Shown here in pieces: positions 1 through 7,915 of a DNA stretch of 64,000 bases. The position numbers were made by a program, and so were the translations under genes. Source of the stretch: a virus; the IMG/VR virus record IMGVR_UViG_3300032236_002285, positions 62,001 to 126,000 of that record; one strand, given 5' to 3'. The notes under the pieces were generated by a model. It saw nothing but the letters and a program-made list of their open reading frames with translations. It was not told the origin of the DNA and searched no databases. Numbering within the stretch: the stretch's first letter is position 1; each line of letters begins with the position of its first letter.

Positions 1-2
1 AC

Positions 3-38
3 GTTACTGCGATTATGGAAAGATTCAAAAACATCTAA
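3..38 (+). CDS. C-terminal tail of an upstream gene (possibly scaffold gp22)
   Basis: The frame starting at base 3 ends VTAIMERFKNI followed by TAA. Only eleven residues are visible. In T4 the gene before the major capsid gene 23 is the scaffold gene 22, whose product ends in a short amphipathic helix, so position and character fit. This is inference from gene order; the other two frames also close nearby and cannot be excluded. Confidence 0.35.
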   Translation, partial: VTAIMERFKNI

Positions 39-81
39 TCTATAAAAAATCCACACTTACGAAAATCAAGTAAATAAAGGG

Positions 82-91
82 TTATATATAG
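82..91 (+). promoter_or_regulatory. Late-type promoter motif before the capsid gene
   Basis: TTATATATAG lies 23 bases before the capsid start codon. The same TATATA core recurs just upstream of most virion-type genes in the window, on both strands, which is why it is read as the phage late promoter (functionally like TATAAATA of T4). Confidence 0.6.
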
Positions 92-114
92 ATCATAAAA
101 AAAAATAAAAAATT

Positions 115-1809
115 ATGTCACACATTAGAATAGACAAAACAAAAGCAGTTAAGAAATGGGCTCCTGTATTGGAGAACATGGGCGTTGCTGCTGATAGAGT
201 TGAATGGATGTCAGAAATGGCTGAGTATCACTCAATCAATGAAAACGCATATGTAAATGCTTCTAACGTAGCAGGTATGGGTAGTGTATTGAATCCAGTT
301 GTTGGTTCATTAGCTGGTAACCCAGGTAACTACACAAATGCTTACGGTAACGTAGCAGGTTCTGGCGACGTAGGTCAAAACTTACTTCCAGTAGCTATGA
401 AAATCGCGGGTCAAACTATCGGTTTAGACTTAGTAGCTGTTAAACCAACTCCTGGTCCAAAAATCGATTTGTTATATATCGACTTCCAATATGACGATAT
501 TAACACATCATCAAATGAAAGACCACAAGTTTTCAAATTGACTTGTGATAACGTAGCAGCTATCGAAGCAGCTATTACTTCTGATCTTTCTGGTTATTCA
601 ATTAATCAAAGTCAAGGTGGTTTACAAGGTGGTAGAGTATTCTACGGTATTACTGCATCTAGCGTTTATAAAACAACAACTGAACCAGGTACTAAAACAA
701 ACATCGTTGAGTTCTTAGGTTTCTCTCGTGTTGATGGTTTACCAATGTTCAGAGCTTACAGACAAAATAACTCTACAGCAGTAGGTGCTTATAATAACAC
801 TTTTGACGCAACTAAAAACACTTTTGACCAAACTAGTCCAATAGTTTCTCAAATTTTAAGTATCTCTGGTGTAACTCCAACAGCTAACTCTAATAAAGCA
901 GTTCAATTAGTATCTGCTCTTGAAGATCATCTTCCTGGTTTCTCTGCAAACTGGACATCTTCTACAGGTGCTGCTTCTGGTAACTACCCAATGGGTCGTC
1001 AAGCAGATGATGACAGCTATGCTGGTGTTATCGGTCCAAAAATTTCTTCTAAAACTGTTGCAGTTGGTACTATTGAAGTATCTTCAGCTCTTAGAAGAAC
1101 TGAAATTGAAGATATCAAAGCTAATACAGGTATGGATATCGTTCAAAAAATGGAATCAATCCTTGTTAACGAACTTTCTCAAACAATCTCTAAACAAATT
1201 GTTGCTAAAGTATTCGAAATGGGTGATTTGAACAGAACAGGCGCTCCTGCTTCTTCTGCAACTGCTAACCCTAACTCACTTTCAGGTTGGACAATTTTTG
1301 ACTTGGATACTGCATACGCATCTAACCAAGTTGGTGGTGAAACAACTCACGCTGTTCAACGTAAGTTGATCACTAAGATTGCTCACGCTTCTAACTATAT
1401 CGCAACTGAAGGTCGTGTTGGTCCTGCTCAATACCTTATCACAAACGGAGGTCTTGCTGCCGCTTTACAAGATATCGCTGGTTATACAATTAACCCAGTT
1501 AAATCTAAATTAAACGGTCAAGGTCAACTTTATCCAGTTGGTTCAATCGGAGATATCTCTATCTATGTAGATCCATATCAAAGATACAACGATAATAGAA
1601 TCGTTCTTGGTAGAAAAAACAACCCAGATCAACCAGGTATCATTTTCGTACCTTACTTGATGGCTCAGTCTATCTCAGTTATCTCTGAAGCTACATTCGC
1701 TCCACGTATGTTACTTCGTTCAAGATACGCTGTAACTGAAGTTGGTTGGTACCCACACAAGCAATACATGACTATTAAAGTTAATGATGCTGCTCAATTA
1801 CTTAACTAA
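115..1809 (+). CDS. 23: Major capsid protein, T4 gp23 family
   Basis: 564 residues, close to the usual gp23 length (T4 521). Family-typical stretches are KIAGQTIGLDLVAVKPTPGP near residue 93 and IYVDPYQRYNDNRI near residue 482, with the FAPRMLLRSRY segment of the C-terminal domain. It should form the HK97-fold hexamers of the head. Residues 41-43 are I-N-E, a good match to the prohead protease consensus (L/I)xE, so maturation may occur after Glu43; T4 gp23 is cut at residue 65. Codon use is richer in C-ending codons than in neighbouring genes, as expected for a very highly expressed gene. A strong terminator follows at once, so it is probably the last gene of its unit. Confidence 0.97.
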   Translation: MSHIRIDKTKAVKKWAPVLENMGVAADRVEWMSEMAEYHSINENAYVNASNVAGMGSVLNPVVGSLAGNPGNYTNAYGNVAGSGDVGQNLLPVAMKIAGQTIGLDLVAVKPTPGPKIDLLYIDFQYDDINTSSNERPQVFKLTCDNVAAIEAAITSDLSGYSINQSQGGLQGGRVFYGITASSVYKTTTEPGTKTNIVEFLGFSRVDGLPMFRAYRQNNSTAVGAYNNTFDATKNTFDQTSPIVSQILSISGVTPTANSNKAVQLVSALEDHLPGFSANWTSSTGAASGNYPMGRQADDDSYAGVIGPKISSKTVAVGTIEVSSALRRTEIEDIKANTGMDIVQKMESILVNELSQTISKQIVAKVFEMGDLNRTGAPASSATANPNSLSGWTIFDLDTAYASNQVGGETTHAVQRKLITKIAHASNYIATEGRVGPAQYLITNGGLAAALQDIAGYTINPVKSKLNGQGQLYPVGSIGDISIYVDPYQRYNDNRIVLGRKNNPDQPGIIFVPYLMAQSISVISEATFAPRMLLRSRYAVTEVGWYPHKQYMTIKVNDAAQLLN

Positions 1810-1830
1810 TTTGAGTTACCAAATATTGAA

Positions 1831-1858
1831 AAAAGACCCTTTATGGGTCTTTTTTCTT
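1831..1858 (+). terminator. Rho-independent terminator after the capsid gene
   Basis: AAAAGACCC, a five-base loop and GGGTCTTTT form a perfect stem followed by a T run. Confidence 0.9.
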
Positions 1859-1877
1859 TTTAAACAATTTTGAATTT

Positions 1878-1886
1878 AATATATAC
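1878..1886 (+). promoter_or_regulatory. Late-type promoter motif AATATATAC
   Basis: The motif ends three bases before the ATG of the NFACT-R gene, leaving almost no leader. The same tight spacing recurs at 13009 and 59200. Confidence 0.6.
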
Positions 1887-1889
1887 TTT

Positions 1890-2576
1890 ATGAAAAAATA
1901 CTTACTTATTGAGGTAAATTCTGATGATGATATCATTGTTAAGTACTTTGATGATTTAACTGATGTACATTCTTATGTTTGTCATGAGTTAATGTACGAG
2001 GACTTAGATATAGAAGATTTTAAAAATGACCCATATGGTAGTGTTGAAGAAAGAATTGAAGAACATGAGTCAAGTTTTTACTTATTTGAAGATGAAAAAG
2101 AATTATTTCATTTGATAATAGGTGATATAAAACAAGGTGATTGGGATAAATTTACAGATTTATGTTTAAAAACTATGAAAGAAAGTAAAATTATGAACTT
2201 TAAATTGTTCACAGAGGGTAAAAAAGACAAATTTCCTAATATTCAAAAAGTTGATATTGATGGATTTGTTGTTTATGTTGGTAAAGATGCTAAATCTAAT
2301 GACCACTTAACATTTAATGTTGCTGATAAAGAAGATATATGGATGCATGTTAAAGGTGTTCCTGGCTCACACGTTGTTATTCGTGTTAGAGAAAATCTAC
2401 CTGCTGAAAATGTTATAAAAGCAGCAGCACAATTGGCTAAAAAGAATAGTAAAGCTTCTAAAGATGATAGTGCTACTGTTGTTTATTGTCAAAGAAGATT
2501 TGTTAAGAAAGAACCTGGTATGAATGATGGTCAAGTTAAAGTTGATTATACAAATTCATATCAAATTGTAGTTTAA
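1890..2576 (+). CDS. NFACT-R (DUF814) domain protein
   Basis: 228 residues. Residues about 115-228 match the NFACT-R RNA-binding domain of RqcH/Tae2/NEMF: GxDAKSNDHLTF, then DIWMHVKGVPGSHVVIR, then a helix with AAAQLAKKNSKAS and a final V-DYT strand. In RqcH this domain helps bind the 60S/50S-peptidyl-tRNA complex during ribosome-associated quality control. The NFACT-N and helical domains of full RqcH are missing. The first 100 residues are acidic and unrecognised. An internal Met at residue 102 starts MNFKLFTEGKKDKF, resembling the capsid-targeting N-terminus seen elsewhere, so a shorter virion-targeted form is possible. It lies 1.9 kb upstream of a tmRNA gene. The domain call is firm; its phage role is unknown. 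Confidence 0.8.
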   Translation: MKKYLLIEVNSDDDIIVKYFDDLTDVHSYVCHELMYEDLDIEDFKNDPYGSVEERIEEHESSFYLFEDEKELFHLIIGDIKQGDWDKFTDLCLKTMKESKIMNFKLFTEGKKDKFPNIQKVDIDGFVVYVGKDAKSNDHLTFNVADKEDIWMHVKGVPGSHVVIRVRENLPAENVIKAAAQLAKKNSKASKDDSATVVYCQRRFVKKEPGMNDGQVKVDYTNSYQIVV

Positions 2577-2580
2577 TAAT

Positions 2581-2590
2581 TAATATATAC
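2581..2590 (+). promoter_or_regulatory. Late-type promoter motif TAATATATAC
   Basis: It lies 21 bases upstream of the M20-like peptidase start, in the short gap after the NFACT-R gene. Confidence 0.55.
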
Positions 2591-2611
2591 ACTAATAAAA
2601 TAAATTAAGAA

Positions 2612-3967
2612 ATGGCTGATAAAAAATCTACACGAGTTAAATTTTCTGAAGAATTACATGATTTACTAAGAATCCTTGAGGATGATGGTAGTTATGTTGC
2701 TTTTGAATTACTTTGGTTAAATGAACCAGATTCAAAATATCATAATGGATTAGATGTTGAAGATGTTGATATATCCAAAACAAGATCTTGCTTAGATGTT
2801 AATATTAGAGGTAGAGTTCATCCTATGAAAATAGAAAACTTTATTAAATATTTTTTCAAAAATTATTTCCAATCAGATGTTGTTTTAGATTTTATTGAAC
2901 AATATAACATATTAGCTGGTGGTGGCGGTGAGTTACAAGATACAAGAACTAAAATTATACCAGAACCTTTTAAATATAATCCTAAAGACGTTAGAAGTAC
3001 ATTTATTTCATTAGTTACTAAAACATATCCACACGGACATGAAGAAGAAGTTATGCAGTTTATGCCTAAATTGGATAAAGATTCTGTGGGTAACTATTAT
3101 AAAATTATTGGTGAGAATCCAACAACTATGTTTACATCTCACTTAGATACTGCTGATAGAAAACAAGGAATCACTAAACTTCTTTCAATGAAAGACGAGA
3201 ATGGTGATGAAATTATCTATACTGATGGTTCTACTATCTTAGGTTCGGATGATAAAGCCGGTGTTGCTGTTATGTTATATATGATGGCTCATAATATACC
3301 GGGTCTTTATTATTTCTTTATGGGTGAAGAAAGAGGTGGTATCGGTTCAGGTTTACTTTCTTCTGTGTATGATGAAACTCCTTATCTTAAAAATATTAAA
3401 AGGTGCGTTTCATTTGATAGAAGAGATGTTAAATCGGTTATTACTTCTCAATTAGGTAGAACTTGTTGTTCTGATACATTTGGTACTGCTTTATGTAAAG
3501 AATACAATGCTCATGGTCTTAAATTATCTTTAGATCCTACGGGTATATACACAGATTCTGCTTCATTTATTGACCAGATTCCTGAGTGTACTAACATTTC
3601 TGTTGGTTATTATAATGAGCATACTGGTAAAGAAAGACAAAACATTAACTATTTAGAGAGATTAGCTAAAGCAAGTGTTTTGGTTAATTGGAATTCTCTA
3701 CCAACTGCTAGAAAGATAGGAATTGATGAGGAAGTTATCAGAAAATATGGTAGATTCATTAATGAGCTAAAGGCTACTCCAATGGGAATTGATATCAAAG
3801 TTATGGCTGAAGAAGGTGGTGGTACTGTAATTGCTTGTGATATGGAAGAGGGTTATATTGATGCAACGTATGAGTCACTGACAATGTTACAATTCTTATT
3901 AAATAAACATAAAATCAATCAAACAGTATATTTTGATGGTGATTATATAAAAATAGATTTATCATAA
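2612..3967 (+). CDS. M20/M28-type zinc aminopeptidase-like protein 1
   Basis: 451 residues. The co-catalytic zinc peptidase signature is visible: SHLDTAD near residue 174, LGSDDKAG near 210, MGEERGG near 238 and NEHTGKE near 335. These are the H-x-D, bridging D, E-E and final H positions of clan MH peptidases such as PepT. The first 130 residues and the last 80 are not recognised and may bind a substrate or partner. A shorter paralogue is encoded at 16143. The stop codon overlaps the next start by one base, so the two genes are probably translationally coupled. The substrate is unknown; peptide salvage or removal of a specific host peptide is possible. Confidence 0.8.
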   Translation: MADKKSTRVKFSEELHDLLRILEDDGSYVAFELLWLNEPDSKYHNGLDVEDVDISKTRSCLDVNIRGRVHPMKIENFIKYFFKNYFQSDVVLDFIEQYNILAGGGGELQDTRTKIIPEPFKYNPKDVRSTFISLVTKTYPHGHEEEVMQFMPKLDKDSVGNYYKIIGENPTTMFTSHLDTADRKQGITKLLSMKDENGDEIIYTDGSTILGSDDKAGVAVMLYMMAHNIPGLYYFFMGEERGGIGSGLLSSVYDETPYLKNIKRCVSFDRRDVKSVITSQLGRTCCSDTFGTALCKEYNAHGLKLSLDPTGIYTDSASFIDQIPECTNISVGYYNEHTGKERQNINYLERLAKASVLVNWNSLPTARKIGIDEEVIRKYGRFINELKATPMGIDIKVMAEEGGGTVIACDMEEGYIDATYESLTMLQFLLNKHKINQTVYFDGDYIKIDLS

Positions 3968-4404
3968 TGAAACTTAAAAAATTCAACCAGTTATTTGAAC
4001 GTGAAGGATTTGATGATATAGACCAACCTTTTGACGAAGAAGACGAATATTCAATTCCTGAAGAAGATGATTATGATCCAAGTAGTGATGATGATATGGA
4101 ACATCTTTGTTACTTATTAAGACAAATGTTTAATAATAGCAATATTGATGTTAGTGTTGAGAATAGCGGACTGGATGTATCTATAACTGCTCAGTTTGAT
4201 AGAAAAGAATCATTAAAAGATGTTATAAGACTATTTGAGATTGTTAAAAAGATTAAAAAAGATATTCTTGCTCAGTATGATTCTTCATATGAGATGTGGG
4301 AAACAAGATCTGGTAATCCTATGATTACTTTTGATTTTAATTTAGATGAAGATTCTGATAAAGATGGTGTTACTACTGGTGATAAAGATGATTATCCTTG
4401 GTAA
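3967..4404 (+). CDS. Small acidic protein with capsid-targeting N-terminus
   Basis: 145 residues, beginning MKLKKFNQLFEREG. This fits the shared N-terminal tag (basic, aromatic, then L-F-E) and could be cut after Glu11. The rest is very acidic, with runs of Asp and Glu, and has no recognised domain. It is coupled to the peptidase gene upstream. By analogy with T4 internal proteins it may be packaged in the head. Confidence 0.7.
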   Translation: MKLKKFNQLFEREGFDDIDQPFDEEDEYSIPEEDDYDPSSDDDMEHLCYLLRQMFNNSNIDVSVENSGLDVSITAQFDRKESLKDVIRLFEIVKKIKKDILAQYDSSYEMWETRSGNPMITFDFNLDEDSDKDGVTTGDKDDYPW

Positions 4405-4450
4405 TATTTAAATAAATTTCAAACTTTTTTCTATTTTGAAATATTATATA

Positions 4451-4458
4451 TATCTTTG
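4451..4458 (+). promoter_or_regulatory. Host-type -7 element before the tmRNA
   Basis: TATCTTTG fits the Bacteroidetes TAnnTTTG -7 box and lies 19 bases before the predicted 5' end of the tmRNA. A well-spaced -33 TTTG is not seen; the nearest TTTTG is only about 12 bases away. Confidence 0.55.
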
Positions 4459-4476
4459 TAAGATAATAACACACTT

Positions 4477-4855
4477 GGGGATGTTTTAGAATTGATTTGC
4501 GGATTAGTGGTAGTTATGCAGGTATCGGATGGTTAAGTACCCGATTAATAAATTAAGTGATAAATTTGTAAACGGCAACGTTAATGAAGTAGCAAGCAAT
4601 GAAGACTTAGTATTTGCTCTACAAAACAACATGCTCTTGGTAGAAGAGCCAGCAACTGTCTAACAGCAGTTCCTGTAGAAAAATTCTCCACCTTGTATCA
4701 CACAAGAATAAAATGGTGAAATGGGTTTTTGTTACTTATTAGAGTTTATCAAAAAAAGTAAATAGTTTGTGAGTTTAGAAAAATTTAACAAGCCTGTAAA
4801 TGAATAATTATTAATAACTGAAAAAGACACGATGGGCAGTACATCGTCATCTCCA
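4477..4855 (+). ncRNA. ssrA: Transfer-messenger RNA, divergent
   Basis: The ends pair as a 7-bp acceptor stem: GGGGATG at 4477 with CATCTCC at 4848-4854, the Bacteroidetes tmRNA pair, followed by A and no full CCA. The 5' part resembles tmRNA (GATTTGCGG, then TTATGCAGG). TGCAGG at 4517 pairs with CCTGTA at 4793 as helix P2, and ATCGG/CCGAT at 4524/4541 fits pseudoknot 1. An open frame from GGC at 4574 to TAA at 4661 could be the tag; it contains GNVNEVASNEDLVFAL but does not end in the usual ALAA. The T-arm is odd: stem CGATG/CATCG has loop GGCAGTA in place of TTCRANY. It would rescue stalled ribosomes. No SmpB gene is in the window. Two terminators follow. Confidence 0.75.
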
Positions 4856-4860
4856 CAAGT

Positions 4861-4882
4861 CCGATAGTAATATCGGTTTTTT
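4861..4882 (+). terminator. First terminator after the tmRNA
   Basis: CCGATA, a short loop and TATCGG followed by six T. Confidence 0.85.
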
Positions 4883-4912
4883 AGACCTCACTTCCTGTGA
4901 GGTCTTTTTTAT
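4883..4912 (+). terminator. Second, tandem terminator after the tmRNA
   Basis: AGACCTCAC and GTGAGGTCT form a 9-bp stem followed by a T tract. Tandem terminators suggest that the RNA is made at a high level and insulated from downstream genes. Confidence 0.9.
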
Positions 4913-4937
4913 TTTATGAAAATTTGAAAAAATTATA

Positions 4938-4945
4938 TATATTTG
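4938..4945 (+). promoter_or_regulatory. Host-type -7 element TATATTTG
   Basis: It lies between the tandem terminators and the gene at 5002, and fits TAnnTTTG. A ten-codon frame (MKNLRDRVDM) begins just downstream at 4950 and may be a leader peptide or chance. Confidence 0.45.
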
Positions 4946-5001
4946 TGTTATGAAAAATTTAAGAGATAGAGTAGATATGTAAGTAAAAATAAACTTACAT
5001 T

Positions 5002-5325
5002 ATGTCTAAACACAATAATAAATACTGGTTGAGAGAAAAGCAATACCGTTCTTTACTAAGAGAGCGTGAATCTATATGGGATGAAACCACTTGGAGATAC
5101 GGTCTTAGATCTCAACATAAAAGACTTCAAGAGATATATGAAATCTTAAAGCAAAGATTCTACGATGAAGAATATGGCTGGTATCAAACTGCGCCTAAAC
5201 ATTATCGTAAAACCTTGAACCGTATCCAAAGAGCTAAACAAAAACAAGTAATGCACAAAATTATCTCTGGTGAAGAAAACTTTGTTTTTGAGGATAGTTA
5301 TAAAGATGCTCCTTGGTACTGGTAA
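5002..5325 (+). CDS. Hypothetical basic, aromatic-rich protein
   Basis: 107 residues, rich in Arg, Lys, Tyr and Trp (starts MSKHNNKYWLREKQYRSL, ends DAPWYW). It is predicted to be mostly helical, with no signal peptide or recognised motif. It stands directly after a host-type promoter and before the NADAR gene, so it may be an early small protein that binds nucleic acid or a host factor; this is only inference. Confidence 0.65.
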   Translation: MSKHNNKYWLREKQYRSLLRERESIWDETTWRYGLRSQHKRLQEIYEILKQRFYDEEYGWYQTAPKHYRKTLNRIQRAKQKQVMHKIISGEENFVFEDSYKDAPWYW

Positions 5326-5354
5326 ACTTTATCCTATTCATTAATATAATAATT

Positions 5355-5873
5355 ATGATTGATAAATTTGAAGGTCGTTGGAGATTTCTTTCTAATTTCT
5401 ATGCTTGTCGTATAGAACACCAAGGTATTACATATCCTTCGGTTGAACACTTCTATGTAGCGATGAAAGTAAATGACCAACAACTAATTGATGGTAGATA
5501 TTACACACCTGGTGATTTCAGAGAAATGATTGCTAGGATTTCTAATCCAGGTTCGGTTAAAAGAATTGGCTCTAAAGTTAAGCTAAGAAGTAACTGGGAT
5601 GAAAAGAAATTAGATATTATGAATTGGGCCGTTCGTCAAAAATTCAAAGATGAATCTTTAGCTCAAATGTTATTATCTACTGATGGTCAGGAATTAATTG
5701 AAGGTACTTACTGGCATGATAAATTCTGGGGTATATGTACCTGTGCAAAGTGTTCTAATAAGGGTGAAAACCACTTAGGTAAGATTCTTATGCAAGTAAG
5801 AGAAGAATTAAAATTAGCACATCAAAAACCTTCAATAGAAGATATAATAAAAGATAAAAATAAATTAAATTAA
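5355..5873 (+). CDS. NADAR domain protein (YbiA/RibX-like, DUF1768)
   Basis: 172 residues from ATG 5355; an upstream TTG in frame adds an unlikely hydrophobic leader and overlaps the previous gene. Diagnostic features are FEGRWRFLSNFYACR at the start, YPSVEHFYVAMK near residue 30, GTYWHDKFWGI near 115 and GENHLGKILMQVREEL near 138. NADAR proteins cleave N-glycosidic bonds, and members paired with DarT1 remove ADP-ribose from guanosine in DNA. A phage copy could reverse host ADP-ribosylation defence such as DarTG, or act in NAD/riboflavin metabolism as YbiA does. The family is clear; the substrate is inferred. Confidence 0.88.
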   Translation: MIDKFEGRWRFLSNFYACRIEHQGITYPSVEHFYVAMKVNDQQLIDGRYYTPGDFREMIARISNPGSVKRIGSKVKLRSNWDEKKLDIMNWAVRQKFKDESLAQMLLSTDGQELIEGTYWHDKFWGICTCAKCSNKGENHLGKILMQVREELKLAHQKPSIEDIIKDKNKLN

Positions 5874-5923
5874 TTTATTTTTTGATAGTAGGTTAAATTA
5901 CTTCGGAGGGAAATGGTATTTTT

Positions 5924-5933
5924 TTATATATAG
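5924..5933 (+). promoter_or_regulatory. Late-type promoter motif TTATATATAG
   Basis: It ends three bases before the homing endonuclease start. Confidence 0.5.
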
Positions 5934-5936
5934 TAT

Positions 5937-6758
5937 ATGAGAAAATTAAAAGACCTATCTGATATTGAAAAATCAGAAATTTTAAATCAAAGAAAACTTG
6001 GAACTACAGAAAAAGAAATATCATCTAAATTTGATATTTCTTTAAGGCAATATTATAACTTATTGAAGCTAAATAACGTTGAAAGAAAAAACAAAGTAGT
6101 TAGGTATAATTTTGATGAAGATTATTTTGAATCTATAGACACTGAAGATAAAGCTTACTTTTTGGGATTTATTGTTGCTGATGGTTGTATTAGTGATAAG
6201 ACAAATACTATTAAGATAATACAGAAGGAAATTGATATATTATATGAATTTAAAAAGTATATTAATTCAGACGGTGGTATATTTACATCAAAAAATAGAA
6301 ATATTTCAAGCTTTAGTGTATCATCTGCTAAGACTAAAGATGATCTTGAAAAGTTGGGAATACATTCAAATAAAACAATGGTTGTTAAATATCCAAGTAT
6401 TCCTGATAATTTACAAAATCACTTCATGAGAGGTGTCTTTGATGGAGATGGTTGTATTACATTGAGAACAGATAAAAGAGACAATCAACAAAGAGGACAA
6501 GTAAATATATGTTCAGGTAGTTATGATTTTATAAAAGAATATTATGATAAATTAGTATTATTTGCTAATTTATCAGGTAGGAATAAAATAAGATGCCCTA
6601 AAGGAACATATCATGTGGTTGACTGGGGTGGTTTATCAGATGTTGAGAATATTTATAATTTTTTATATAAAGACTCAACTATATACCTCAAACGAAAAAA
6701 AGAAACTTTCGAAAAAGTAATTAGTATAACTAAAGATAAAAATAAATATAGAAAATAA
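5937..6758 (+). CDS. LAGLIDADG homing endonuclease with N-terminal HTH
   Basis: 273 residues. Residues 1-45 look like a helix-turn-helix (LGTTEKEISSKFDISLRQYY). Two LAGLIDADG helices follow: YFLGFIVADG near residue 75 and FMRGVFDGDG near 163, each ending in the catalytic acid, so it should work as a monomer. It is free-standing, not inside an intron, and sits between the NADAR and Dam genes with one base before the Dam start. Such genes spread between related phages by cutting genomes that lack them. Confidence 0.88.
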   Translation: MRKLKDLSDIEKSEILNQRKLGTTEKEISSKFDISLRQYYNLLKLNNVERKNKVVRYNFDEDYFESIDTEDKAYFLGFIVADGCISDKTNTIKIIQKEIDILYEFKKYINSDGGIFTSKNRNISSFSVSSAKTKDDLEKLGIHSNKTMVVKYPSIPDNLQNHFMRGVFDGDGCITLRTDKRDNQQRGQVNICSGSYDFIKEYYDKLVLFANLSGRNKIRCPKGTYHVVDWGGLSDVENIYNFLYKDSTIYLKRKKETFEKVISITKDKNKYRK

Positions 6759-6759
6759 T

Positions 6760-7746
6760 ATGGCATGTATAAGTTATTTTGGTGGCAAGAGTTCATCAGT
6801 ATTCCAAGAGTTTATTAACTCAAAAATCCCTAAAGATGGTACTATTAAAACGTATTTAGAACCATTTTCTGGCTCAATGGGAACGTATATGGACGACCCA
6901 AAACTAAAGTTTGATGTAGTTATCTATAATGATAAAAATCGTCACCAGGTGAACTTATATAAGTGTTGTGCTCAACCTGAAATCTTTGCTCAGCATTTAG
7001 AGAATCTTAAAAATACTTTACTTCATACAACTGAAACTGATCCGTTAAAAAAGTGGGATTTTTACAAAGCTATTTACAAAGAGTATATTAAGAATGATTT
7101 CTTAGATGACATGAACTTTGAGATTGGTGATTACGAAAAAGCGGCTATCTATGCTTTCTTAATTACTTCAGCTCACAATTCAGTTTATCCTCGTGGTGCT
7201 GGTTTTAATGGTTATAAAAAAGATAAAGACCGTTTGAAATTAGAAGTTCTTATTAAGAAGTTAAAAAAGAATGATTATACAGATAAGTTAAAATCTATTA
7301 CAGAATATCTTAATATTGACTTTGAAGAGTTGATTAATAAATACGACGCAGAAGATACTTATATGTATTTAGATCCACCATATGCTCGTTTTGATGAGGC
7401 TAAAGGTGAAGATGATGCTAAAAGATTGTTCTGGTATGGTGCAGATAAAGATGGTATGTTTGGACCAGCTTCTCATAGAAGATTATTAGAACTAATTAAA
7501 AAATCCAAATCTCGTTGGTCATTATCTTATTACTATTTTCCTTTGTTAGAAGAATTGTTACCAAGAGACCAATATATCTGGACTGAAAAAGAAGTATTTA
7601 GAAGTTCAGCTCAAGGTGGTAATAACTCAGATGGTAAAGGTGAACAAGCTAAAGGTGTTGAGTTGTTGATTATGAACTACGATCCAGCTACTGGTAAAAA
7701 ATTAAACATTCAAGATGGTGTATCCGTTACCGAGACAAAGATATAA
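6760..7746 (+). CDS. dam: DNA adenine methyltransferase, D12 (Dam) class
   Basis: 328 residues. FGGK at residues 6-9 and EPFSGSMG near 36 are motifs X/I of the D12 class; YLDPPY near 204-208 is catalytic motif IV (DPPY) for N6-adenine transfer from S-adenosylmethionine. T4 carries a Dam of this class. No restriction partner is nearby, so it most likely protects phage DNA from host restriction. It is followed without a gap by the DUF1653 gene. Confidence 0.92.
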   Translation: MACISYFGGKSSSVFQEFINSKIPKDGTIKTYLEPFSGSMGTYMDDPKLKFDVVIYNDKNRHQVNLYKCCAQPEIFAQHLENLKNTLLHTTETDPLKKWDFYKAIYKEYIKNDFLDDMNFEIGDYEKAAIYAFLITSAHNSVYPRGAGFNGYKKDKDRLKLEVLIKKLKKNDYTDKLKSITEYLNIDFEELINKYDAEDTYMYLDPPYARFDEAKGEDDAKRLFWYGADKDGMFGPASHRRLLELIKKSKSRWSLSYYYFPLLEELLPRDQYIWTEKEVFRSSAQGGNNSDGKGEQAKGVELLIMNYDPATGKKLNIQDGVSVTETKI

Positions 7747-7915
7747 GCATTATAAAGGTGGTACTTATGAAGTAATTACTTTAGCCACTCATACAGAAAC
7801 AGGGGAAAAGTTAGTAGTCTATAAGTCTATTAACTTTGGCTCTATTTATGTTAGACCTTTGGATATCTGGAATTCAACATCAGAAGATGGACAAAAAAGA
7901 TTTGAACTTATATGA
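7715..7915 (+). CDS. DUF1653 family small protein
   Basis: 66 residues. The pattern YKHYKGGTYEVI, AxHTETGEKLVVYKS and WVRP-like YVRPLDIW is the whole DUF1653 domain, a small SH3-like fold of unknown function common in bacteria and phages. The start overlaps the end of the Dam gene by 32 bases and its stop overlaps the next ATG, so the three genes form a tight operon. Confidence 0.8.
   Translation: MVYPLPRQRYKHYKGGTYEVITLATHTETGEKLVVYKSINFGSIYVRPLDIWNSTSEDGQKRFELI

Noticed and set aside
920-1231. A 103-codon open frame inside the capsid gene
   Set aside because: It is a shifted frame of the highly expressed capsid gene with Leu-rich nonsense content.
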